The position numbers and the translations under genes are program-made. DNA of 64,000 nucleotides from Caldisericia bacterium (GTDB taxonomy: Bacteria > Caldisericota > Caldisericia > JAAYUI01): positions 62,001-126,000 of the forward strand of contig JAGNLA010000002.1 in assembly GCA_017999835.1 (NCBI GenBank). Direction: 5' to 3'. The notes beneath the pieces are model-generated. The model was given only the letters and a program-made list of their open reading frames with translations, had not been told where the DNA came from and searched no databases. Shown here one piece after another: positions 45,932 through 52,166 of the stretch (within the stretch, counting starts at the first letter, position 1; the number at the start of each line of letters is the position of its first letter).

Positions 45932-46021
45932 AGTGCGCACCTTCCGATCGAGGATCGAATCGGCATTTTTATACCGACGCAAGCAATTCTACAATTTGAG
46001 ACTCAAAAGGCAATGTCAAAG

Positions 46022-46040
46022 TTAACCTATAAAAGGTTAA
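46022..46040. repeat. Short palindrome upstream of the tRNA-Tyr promoter
   Basis: TTAACCT and AGGTTAA form a perfect 7-bp inverted repeat with a 5-base AT spacer. It lies between the divergent dehydrogenase gene and the tRNA-Tyr promoter and could be an operator; nothing else supports that. Confidence 0.4.
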
Positions 46041-46049
46041 AGCCCGCAC

Positions 46050-46077
46050 TTGACTGTCATGGCCAAAATGTAATAAT
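46050..46077 (+). promoter_or_regulatory. Predicted tRNA-Tyr promoter
   Basis: TTGACT (46050-46055), a 16-base spacer and AATAAT (46072-46077), 14 bases before the mature tRNA 5' end. Confidence 0.55.
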
Positions 46078-46091
46078 TCAATGGTACGCAT

Positions 46092-46174
46092 GGGCAGTTA
46101 GCGAAGTGGCCAAACGCGGTAGACTGTAAATCTATTGACTGATGTCTTCGGAGGTTCGAATCCTTCACTGCCCA
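46092..46174 (+). tRNA. tRNA-Tyr (anticodon GTA)
   Basis: 83 bases, with the long variable arm expected for class II tRNAs. The acceptor stem GGGCAGT/ACTGCCC is perfect. The anticodon loop CTGTAAA gives GTA, and the T arm is GGAGGTTCGAATCCTTC. The discriminator is A; CCA is not encoded. A CCCCAAC-TTC-GTTGGGG hairpin (46182-46198) follows. Confidence 0.96.
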
Positions 46175-46425
46175 GTTATCACCCCAACTTCGTTGGGGAA
46201 CCCCATCAGAAGAAATCCATTAATATTTGTAAATATTGATTTTTCGAAGTAAATTTCTACAAAACTTTCAACCTGATTTTTGGAAATGGACATCATCCCA
46301 AACAATATTAACAGCAACTTTGAAAACAGCAAAATCACAACAATAACAATCAGCACCGCCGAGTAGCGAAAAACTTCATAGTCTTCTCTCCTTCTGTAAA
46401 GCTTTGATTGACCCATAAACGTCAC
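46165..46425 (-). CDS. Possible small single-pass membrane protein
   Basis: 86 codons. A basic N-terminus (KLYRRREDYEVFRYS) precedes one strong hydrophobic helix (about 21-45), followed by a short extracytoplasmic part. Its 3' end overlaps the tRNA-Tyr gene by 10 bases on the opposite strand and runs through the CCCCAAC-TTC-GTTGGGG hairpin, which weakens the case for the last 12 residues. No family was recognised and no clear ribosome binding site is seen. Confidence 0.35.
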   Translation of the reverse strand: MTFMGQSKLYRRREDYEVFRYSAVLIVIVVILLFSKLLLILFGMMSISKNQVESFVEIYFEKSIFTNINGFLLMGFPNEVGVITGQ

Positions 46426-46508
46426 GAAAGCTCAGACACTGTTAATCATTTTAGTTTTTCTTGGATCAAGATTTATAGTTTTTGAACATCCATTTGACTA
46501 ACAGTGGA

Positions 46509-46538
46509 TTGAGAACTTGTGTATGTCGGTTATATAAT
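46509..46538 (+). promoter_or_regulatory. Predicted leaderless-type promoter of the VOC gene
   Basis: TTGAGA (46509-46514), an 18-base spacer and a perfect TATAAT (46533-46538). Only AGGTTC separates it from the ATG at 46545, so transcription should start at or beside the start codon. Confidence 0.6.
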
Positions 46539-46544
46539 AGGTTC

Positions 46545-46934
46545 ATGAAAGGCATGCTTCACCACGTTGAGATATATGTAAGAGACCTTGCAATCAGCCT
46601 TGATTTTTGGGGTTGGCTGCTTGGGGAGCTTGGTTATAAGTCATTCCAGAAATGGGATGGTGGCGAGAGCTTCATCCTCGGTGATACCTATATCGTGTTT
46701 GTTCAAGCCGAGGAAAGGTTTTGCGACATTCCGTACCATCGCTGCAGACCAGGTCTCAACCATTTGGCATTTCATGCAGGCAGCAGGGAGTTTGTCGATG
46801 AGATCACCAAAAAACTCAAAGACCGCGGTGTGACAATTCTTTATGAGGATCGCCATCCTTTTGCCGGCGGGGAAGATTGTTATGGCGTTTACTTTGAAGA
46901 CCCGGACAGGATGAAGGTGGAGATAACGGAATGA
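46545..46934 (+). CDS. VOC/glyoxalase-family protein
   Basis: About 129 residues in the two-repeat beta-alpha-beta-beta-beta fold of vicinal-oxygen-chelate proteins. HHVEIYVRDLAISLDFWGW begins the first half; LNHLAFHAGSREFVDEITKK and YGVYFEDPDRMKVEITE form the second. H5 (or H6), H69 (LNHLAF) and the final glutamate (VEITE) can serve as metal ligands. The substrate is unknown; such proteins include lyases, isomerases and resistance proteins. The ATG at 46545 is favoured by family alignment and by a consensus -10 box 6 bases upstream. Confidence 0.88.
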   Translation: MKGMLHHVEIYVRDLAISLDFWGWLLGELGYKSFQKWDGGESFILGDTYIVFVQAEERFCDIPYHRCRPGLNHLAFHAGSREFVDEITKKLKDRGVTILYEDRHPFAGGEDCYGVYFEDPDRMKVEITE

Positions 46935-47108
46935 TAAGGCTTTGCCGATATTAAGTACCGCTAACGCGGAAACCCATTAAACAAAAAATGTCTTCCCTGA
47001 ATAACTTTTTTTCAATCCGCAAAGTAAATTTGATAATGCCTTTTACAAATTGTGATAATATGAAAAACATAACAATTGAACCAAAGAAATTGACTAATTA
47101 GAAACCAT

Positions 47109-47179
47109 CTTCTCCCTCTGGGAGAAGGATTTCAGCCACTCAGCCACAATGAAATCGTGTGGCTTTGCCACCGATTTCT
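47109..47179. repeat. Composite palindromic repeat, copy 1
   Basis: The gene-free stretch 46935-47494 is filled with palindromes. This 71-base unit joins CTTCTCCC-TCT-GGGAGAAG (47109-47127) to a second hairpin at 47151-47178, with arms GAAATCGTGTGGC and GCCACCGATTTC, a TTT loop and one bulged T. Upstream at 46958-46969 is a small CCGC-TAAC-GCGG hairpin. Confidence 0.75.
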
Positions 47180-47304
47180 AGAAAACTTATTTTCAAAGAA
47201 TTGTTTTACCGGCGCAGTCGCGATAAAACGAAACCGTCTGGTTCATCCAGCGGTTTCAATAAAATCTCGTTGAGGACAACTAGTTTTATTTTAAAAAAAT
47301 GTTT

Positions 47305-47368
47305 CCGCGTCAGCGGTAGCAATTATCGGCGGAGCCGTTATAAACTCCCTCATCCGGTACTTCGTACC
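47305..47368. repeat. Cluster of three short hairpins
   Basis: CCGC-GTCA-GCGG (47305-47316), CGGC-GGA-GCCG (47327-47337, also found at 44024) and GGTAC-TTC-GTACC (47356-47368) lie in series between the two composite repeats. Stems are 4-5 bp with 3-4 base loops. Confidence 0.55.
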
Positions 47369-47370
47369 AC

Positions 47371-47441
47371 CTTCTCCCAGAGGGAGAAGGATACCAGTTA
47401 CTCAGCCACAACGAAATCGTGTGGCTTTGCCACCGATTTCT
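47371..47441. repeat. Composite palindromic repeat, copy 2
   Basis: Same 71-base layout as copy 1, exactly 262 bases downstream: CTTCTCCC-AGA-GGGAGAAG, then CTCAGCCACAA and the GTGGC-TTT-GCCAC hairpin (47413-47440). The loop of the first palindrome is inverted (AGA for TCT) and only a few bases between the hairpins differ. A CCAAACC-GAA-GGTTTGG hairpin follows at 47475-47491, just after the stop side of the next gene. Confidence 0.75.
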
Positions 47442-47494
47442 ATAAAAATACCGGAATAGCAAATTATTGTTAGACCAAACCGAAGGTTTGGAGG

Positions 47495-48688
47495 TTACAC
47501 CATAAACATATCCGCAACCATCAGCGAAAGTGAATCGGTCAGACCAGCAGCAAGCGCAAGCGCCTGGATGGAAAACATGGTGCACCAGCAGTTGGGGTCG
47601 TACCTTTCAGGTCTTTCCCTGCCTGAGTGCATGATTGCGCCGTAGCTTTTCGGATCCGGTTCGTCGGATGAGAGCGACACGAGTCTGGCAACAGCCCGAT
47701 CCAGTGCGTCACCGTAGTTGTCCGGCAACATTCCGAGCTTGTTGAGCACATAACCTGTGCGGATGAACTGGGCACAGATGTCGGAGCGTTCAAAGTTTTC
47801 GCCTGAACCGACAAGCATTGGGAATCCGCCGTTTGGAAGCTGGTTTTCAGCGACAAACTTCCAGGTTTTAAGCGCAGACTGAATCATATGCTCTCGCTCA
47901 AGGTTGACGCCACCGACAAGCAAAGCCTCGATGGCATAACATGTCGGGTGGAGGTGGAACGCACCGTCACCGTGTGAGGCTGCGCCTTCGACATGTTCCT
48001 GAGCCCAGGAATGAACCCATTCCAGCATCTGGCTGGCATAGTCCCTGACACGGTCGCTCATGGTGGTGTCGGCGTAGTTTAAAAGGCCGATGGCGCACTT
48101 GCCAAGGTATGGCTGGATGTCTGTACTCCAGTGTTTTGCATCGCAAACAAATTCGTTTGTGTCCAGGTCAAATATCGGATATGGCATGCCGTTGCTGGAG
48201 CGCATCCTGTCGACTATGAACTCGACGGCGCCTGCAGCAACCGATAGATAATAGCTGTTTCCAGTTTCCTGATAGAGGTTGACCATGCCGTTGAGGATCA
48301 TGCCTGTGTCAAAAGTGTAGATTTGCCTGAGGACTTTGTTTTGTGTCGGGTAGAATTTTGCAATAAAACCGCCCTGATCCGGAACCCATGCCTGGTCAAC
48401 AAGCCATGAAGCTGCGTAATCGGCATAGACATCCCTGGACATGAATGGCAGGATTCTGTCTAAAAATAAAAGTGTCGTGATGGCGTAGCCTGTAATCTCT
48501 GAATAAAGATAGGAATACGACCTGTCTGTCGAAGAATAGTAGGCGTAAAAACCGCCTGCATGCTCGGTTTCTGTCTCCTGAATGCCTGAACCGGTCAACC
48601 ATGCGCTAGCCCGGAGCAATGCCTTGAGAGCATCCGGGTTTGTTCGCATTGAGGCTGACACGTCGGTGATTGACCGACGCAAACTCAT
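47495..48688 (-). CDS. Cytoplasmic (alpha/alpha)-toroid protein, six-hairpin-glycosidase-like
   Basis: 397 residues, no signal peptide. It is almost entirely helical, with recurring units ending in aromatic or glycine turns: YAYYSSTDRSYSYLYSEITG, QGGFIAKFYPTQN, TFDTGMILNGMVNLYQETG, GDGAFHLHPTCYAIEALLVGG and PNGGFPMLVG. This fits an (alpha/alpha)6 barrel such as six-hairpin glycosidases or terpene-cyclase-like proteins; which one is not decided by the sequence. It starts in the stop codon of the propeller/stalk protein gene (ATGA), so one transcript makes an exported and a cytoplasmic product. Confidence 0.7.
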   Translation of the reverse strand: MSLRRSITDVSASMRTNPDALKALLRASAWLTGSGIQETETEHAGGFYAYYSSTDRSYSYLYSEITGYAITTLLFLDRILPFMSRDVYADYAASWLVDQAWVPDQGGFIAKFYPTQNKVLRQIYTFDTGMILNGMVNLYQETGNSYYLSVAAGAVEFIVDRMRSSNGMPYPIFDLDTNEFVCDAKHWSTDIQPYLGKCAIGLLNYADTTMSDRVRDYASQMLEWVHSWAQEHVEGAASHGDGAFHLHPTCYAIEALLVGGVNLEREHMIQSALKTWKFVAENQLPNGGFPMLVGSGENFERSDICAQFIRTGYVLNKLGMLPDNYGDALDRAVARLVSLSSDEPDPKSYGAIMHSGRERPERYDPNCWCTMFSIQALALAAGLTDSLSLMVADMFMV

Positions 48689-50817
48689 GGACTGAACTCC
48701 ATCCTGATGGTCTTGCTGTCAGCATACCAGGAGACTTCGGCTCCCAGCGCTTCGGCAAGCGCGCGGAATGGAAGATAGGTTCGACCGTTTTTGAGTTCTG
48801 GCGGGCTAGAAAGATCTTTGGCAGTACCGTTGATTAGCATCTGTTTTTTCCCAATCCACATCTCGATGACCGTGTCAAAGCGCTTGACAGTTACTTTCTT
48901 TTCCTTGGCTTCAAAACCGATGTCAGCACCAAACGTTTCACCTACAAATCTGACCGGAACCATGGTTCTGCCTTCTTTTGTGATATAGGGTGGCGCTTCA
49001 AGCTCGACCGGGCGCTGATTAAGATAAGCCATAGTGGAGCCAACTTGCATGGTCAGAACTATCTTTTCCTCGGTTGCAACCCTGACCTGAACAGAAACAT
49101 TCTGGCAAATGTTGTTGGTTGTGGCAAGAATAATTGAGCCAACAGCCTCGGTGCCTGCCGGGATTCTGCTTGCATTCACATATACTTCGACGATTGCAGC
49201 CTTGCCAACGGTCTGGAATGTTGTCGGACGCACATCAATCCAGCGCTCGTCACCGGTGACCATACCCTGGACTTCAGTGGCTGTGTCAAAGCGGAGGGTG
49301 ATGATTTTTCTTGCCTCATCGCCTCTCTTGAGGAAACCAAAATCAAGTGTGGTTGGTTCGACCTTCATGCATGGTGGGATAGGAGAGACAATTTCCCATC
49401 TAACAACAAGGTTGTAGTCGCCACCATTTGAGGTGATTTTTATCAAAGCCTGGTGGTTGCCTGCATCCAAACTCGTTGGATCAAGCGTAACGCGTATTTT
49501 TTTCTCAGATTTGTTTTCAATGCCGAAAAATTCTGAAACATTCAAAGAAAGATGCTTGTCATCCGTGTTAAGTTTGCCTTCGAGCTTGGTTTCAAACTGG
49601 TCAGCCCTGACATTCTTAATTTTTACATCAAGGTATGGTGAAGAGCCAATTTCAACCTTGCCAAAATTGAGTTCAAGCGGATCGACTTCAAGGATTGGTC
49701 CAGGATGGAAAACCTGAACTGTACCACCCCAGGTGCCAATATAGATTGCTTCACAATAAATAACCGGTGAAGCCTGGATGACAAAACCCAGGTCACCCTT
49801 CCACTCTTCGCGACCGGTTTTCCAGTTCAGGCAATAGAGCTTTTCATCGTCTGAACCGAAGAAAACATACTTGCCACCAATGGCTGGTGATGAATAGTTC
49901 CAGTTCTCGGTTCTATAATCCCAAACAAGCTCGCCATTTTCCTGGAAGAAACACCTTACAATCTTGTCGTAACCGCATGGTATGATGACTTTATTTTCAA
50001 CAAGTGCCGGTGTTGCCCAAACATGGGCGCCGACTTCCGCCGACCATACTTCCTTGCCTGCCTTGTCAAGGCAGAAGAACTTTCCACCATCGGTACCAAA
50101 GAACAGATTGGTGTCTGAAACAGAGCATGACCCATACACTTCAGAACCAGTCTGGAACACCCAGGCTTGTCTGCCCGAAGTTGCATCGAATGCATACACA
50201 GCCTTGCTCTGGGAACCAACAAGAATGAGATTGGCGCTCTTCATGTATGCAGGCGCGGCGTGAACCTCGCCACCGGTCTGGGCAATCCAAACTTTCTTGC
50301 CTGTCAGGATGTCAATGCAATAAACCTTGTTGTCAAGCGAGCCAAAATAGACCTTGTCCCCAACAACAAGCGGTGATGATCTTATAAAATTGCCGGTTTT
50401 GTATGACCAGATAAGGTCGCCTCTCTCAAGGCCGAGACAATACATTGTCCCGTCATCTGAGCCACAAAGAGCGACGTTACCTGCAATTGCTGGCGAACAC
50501 CTGACCATGTTGGAGGTCTTATAAGACCATTTGATAATGAAAGAATCGGTGTCGTAACAGTATATTTTGGTATCATCGGAGCCAACTACAGCATAATCGC
50601 TTGTAATTGCTACAGAACCTCTGATGCCCATGGTCGCCTGGTATGCAGTCCGGTAATTGAATGGTGGCGCTGCCTGATTATTGCTGAAACAGGATCTTGC
50701 TGCGTCGTGATTGAACATCGTCCAGTCTTCACATTCGACTACGTCTTCAGCGTTCAAAGGAGCCAATGTCGAAAACATGCATAACATGACCAAAGATAAT
50801 ATTAATTTCTTCATCAT
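48685..50817 (-). CDS. Exported PQQ-like propeller protein with Ig-like and stalk domains
   Basis: 710 residues. A signal peptide (1-23, LNA cleavage) precedes one seven- or eight-bladed propeller (about 40-370; blades such as VYFGSLDNKVYCIDILTGKK). Two Ig-like modules follow (about 375-475, LELNFGKVEIGSSPYLDV; about 490-580, TTLDFGFLKRGDEARKIITL), then a C-terminal stalk domain (about 590-710; GRTMVPVRFVGETFGADIGF, GRTYLPFRALAEALGAEVSW). Stalk domains usually mediate cell-surface attachment or self-association. The promoter lies 6 bases from the ATG. Binding of PQQ is not supported by visible ligands. Confidence 0.9.
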   Translation of the reverse strand: MMKKLILSLVMLCMFSTLAPLNAEDVVECEDWTMFNHDAARSCFSNNQAAPPFNYRTAYQATMGIRGSVAITSDYAVVGSDDTKIYCYDTDSFIIKWSYKTSNMVRCSPAIAGNVALCGSDDGTMYCLGLERGDLIWSYKTGNFIRSSPLVVGDKVYFGSLDNKVYCIDILTGKKVWIAQTGGEVHAAPAYMKSANLILVGSQSKAVYAFDATSGRQAWVFQTGSEVYGSCSVSDTNLFFGTDGGKFFCLDKAGKEVWSAEVGAHVWATPALVENKVIIPCGYDKIVRCFFQENGELVWDYRTENWNYSSPAIGGKYVFFGSDDEKLYCLNWKTGREEWKGDLGFVIQASPVIYCEAIYIGTWGGTVQVFHPGPILEVDPLELNFGKVEIGSSPYLDVKIKNVRADQFETKLEGKLNTDDKHLSLNVSEFFGIENKSEKKIRVTLDPTSLDAGNHQALIKITSNGGDYNLVVRWEIVSPIPPCMKVEPTTLDFGFLKRGDEARKIITLRFDTATEVQGMVTGDERWIDVRPTTFQTVGKAAIVEVYVNASRIPAGTEAVGSIILATTNNICQNVSVQVRVATEEKIVLTMQVGSTMAYLNQRPVELEAPPYITKEGRTMVPVRFVGETFGADIGFEAKEKKVTVKRFDTVIEMWIGKKQMLINGTAKDLSSPPELKNGRTYLPFRALAEALGAEVSWYADSKTIRMEFSP

Positions 50818-50823
50818 GAGTTA

Positions 50824-50852
50824 AATATAGCACTTTGGGCAATTTTTATCAA
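50824..50852 (-). promoter_or_regulatory. Predicted leaderless-type promoter of the propeller/stalk gene
   Basis: On the minus strand TTGATA (50852-50847), a 17-base spacer and TATATT (50829-50824), then TAACTC and the ATG at 50817. No Shine-Dalgarno sequence fits between, so the mRNA is predicted to begin at the start codon. Confidence 0.6.
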
Positions 50853-50896
50853 TTGTGAATATTTTTCAGTTCCTGATTTTTGTGCAATCGAAAAAA

Positions 50897-51256
50897 TCAA
50901 ACCTTTATCAGCAATTCTTGCTCGAGTGCAGCCTCCATTTTATGCTCAAGTTCCCCTGGAATGGTGAATCTCCCGTTAGCAAGATCGCCCAGACAGCCCA
51001 AAATATATTCTATTCTCTCTGGCACAAGTTTATAAAACGCCCATTGTCCGGTTCTTTCAACCTCGACAATCCCCTGAAACCTCAGAACTCTGAGATGCTG
51101 TGACACCCCCGCCTGATTGACACCCAATGCCGATACGATCTGCCCCACATTCAGTTTTCCGTACTTGGAAAGCATTGCCAGAATGAGGAAGCGAGTCGGT
51201 TCAGCCAGGGCTTTAAGCCCACCCTCCAAACTGCCTGAACCTGTTGTTGTTCTCAT
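50897..51256 (-). CDS. ArsR-family winged-helix regulator
   Basis: 119 residues. LKALAEPTRFLILAMLSKYG and the helix-turn-helix NVGQIVSALGVNQAGVSQHLRVL are clear ArsR/SmtB signatures, followed by the wing VEVERTGQWAFYKL. No cysteine pair for metal binding is present, so it probably senses something other than thiophilic metals, or none. It is divergent from the stalk-domain gene at 51301. Its own promoter, TTGTAT/TATATT with 17 bases between, overlaps the start of that gene, and a dyad lies over the -10 box, fitting autoregulation and joint control. Confidence 0.92.
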   Translation of the reverse strand: MRTTTGSGSLEGGLKALAEPTRFLILAMLSKYGKLNVGQIVSALGVNQAGVSQHLRVLRFQGIVEVERTGQWAFYKLVPERIEYILGCLGDLANGRFTIPGELEHKMEAALEQELLIKV

Positions 51257-51261
51257 ATGTA

Positions 51262-51301
51262 ATATATGTTAGAATATATCGATGAGGTATTCTTTATACA
51301 A
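51262..51301 (-). promoter_or_regulatory. arsR-type promoter with overlapping dyad operator candidate
   Basis: On the minus strand -35 TTGTAT (51301-51296), a 17-base spacer and -10 TATATT (51278-51273). ATATAT-GTTAGA-ATATAT (51262-51279) is a 6-6-6 dyad that covers the -10 box, as expected for an ArsR-family autoregulatory site, although AT-rich dyads are easily formed by chance. Confidence 0.45.
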
Positions 51302-52020
51302 TGATGAATATTAAGTCAATTAGTTGTAAATTATTACTCGTTTATGTACTCATGGCATCTTTGCTACCCGTCAAAGGAGAGGACCCAAGAATAATCATTT
51401 CTTATCCGCTCTCAGGCATGCACACAAGATCGGACACCATCCTCATTGAAGGGAAAACCATCGGCTTCTCCCCGTCACAGGTAAAAATTATTCTGGACGA
51501 ATCGACCATATTGACCAGCATGGTCAATTGCGTTGACAACCACTTCCAGCTGGAAATCAAGCTTGGTTCAGGAAAGACTACCATAAGCGCACAAGCCAAG
51601 GTTGGCAACAACCCAATGGTTGAGTCCGGTTTTTATATCTTCAGAGACTGCTCGGTAACCAATATTGTTGGTTCAAGCGAGGTTTACATCAACTCTGACA
51701 AACGTGAACTGGTCAATCTTTTTATTATGGAAAACAACAGGACAATGGTGCCATTGAGGGAGGTTGCTGGTTTCTTTGGAGCAACCATATCCTGGAATGC
51801 CAAGAAGAAATCGTGTGACGTAACACTTGGTCGAAGAACATCTTCAATTGTCATTGGTTCAAAAACAGCGACTGTTGCTGGTTTTACTGTCGAAAGCAAT
51901 CCTCCTGCAAAAATTATCAACGGAACGCTCTACGTTTCATCGAGATTGCTCTCAAAAACCGTAGGAGGAGGAGTGGCATGGGACTCCTACACAAGGACAA
52001 TAACGCTGGCTGTGCCATAA
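51301..52020 (+). CDS. Exported Ig-like plus stalk-domain protein
   Basis: 239 residues with a signal peptide (1-26). An Ig-like module (about 30-112; IIISYPLSGMHTRSDTILIEG) precedes a stalk domain (about 125-239; NRTMVPLREVAGFFGATISW, NGTLYVSSRLLSKTVGGGVAW). This is the smallest of the window's stalk proteins. It is divergent from the ArsR-type gene, whose promoter region overlaps its start codon, so it is a likely target of that regulator. No ribosome binding site is evident before the ATGATG start. Confidence 0.85.
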   Translation: MMNIKSISCKLLLVYVLMASLLPVKGEDPRIIISYPLSGMHTRSDTILIEGKTIGFSPSQVKIILDESTILTSMVNCVDNHFQLEIKLGSGKTTISAQAKVGNNPMVESGFYIFRDCSVTNIVGSSEVYINSDKRELVNLFIMENNRTMVPLREVAGFFGATISWNAKKKSCDVTLGRRTSSIVIGSKTATVAGFTVESNPPAKIINGTLYVSSRLLSKTVGGGVAWDSYTRTITLAVP

Positions 52021-52132
52021 TTTGACTGGTATCTCCATTATCACTTGTATTCGATTTTCTATATTTTTTCTCTAAAATACAAAATTTTGGGTAAACAGGC
52101 ACGTCAAAAGACCAAAAAATTTATGTTCAAAG

Positions 52133-52160
52133 TTGATATTGCCTTCTCGTTGTTTAAAAT
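52133..52160 (+). promoter_or_regulatory. Predicted leaderless-type promoter of the propeller lipoprotein gene
   Basis: TTGATA (52133-52138), a 16-base spacer and TAAAAT (52155-52160), then six bases and the ATG at 52167. No ribosome binding site fits between. Confidence 0.55.
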
Positions 52161-52166
52161 TGAACC

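Noticed and set aside
47109-47441. CRISPR array
   Set aside because: Only two direct copies 262 bases apart, each made of palindromes, with no regular spacers and no cas genes nearby.
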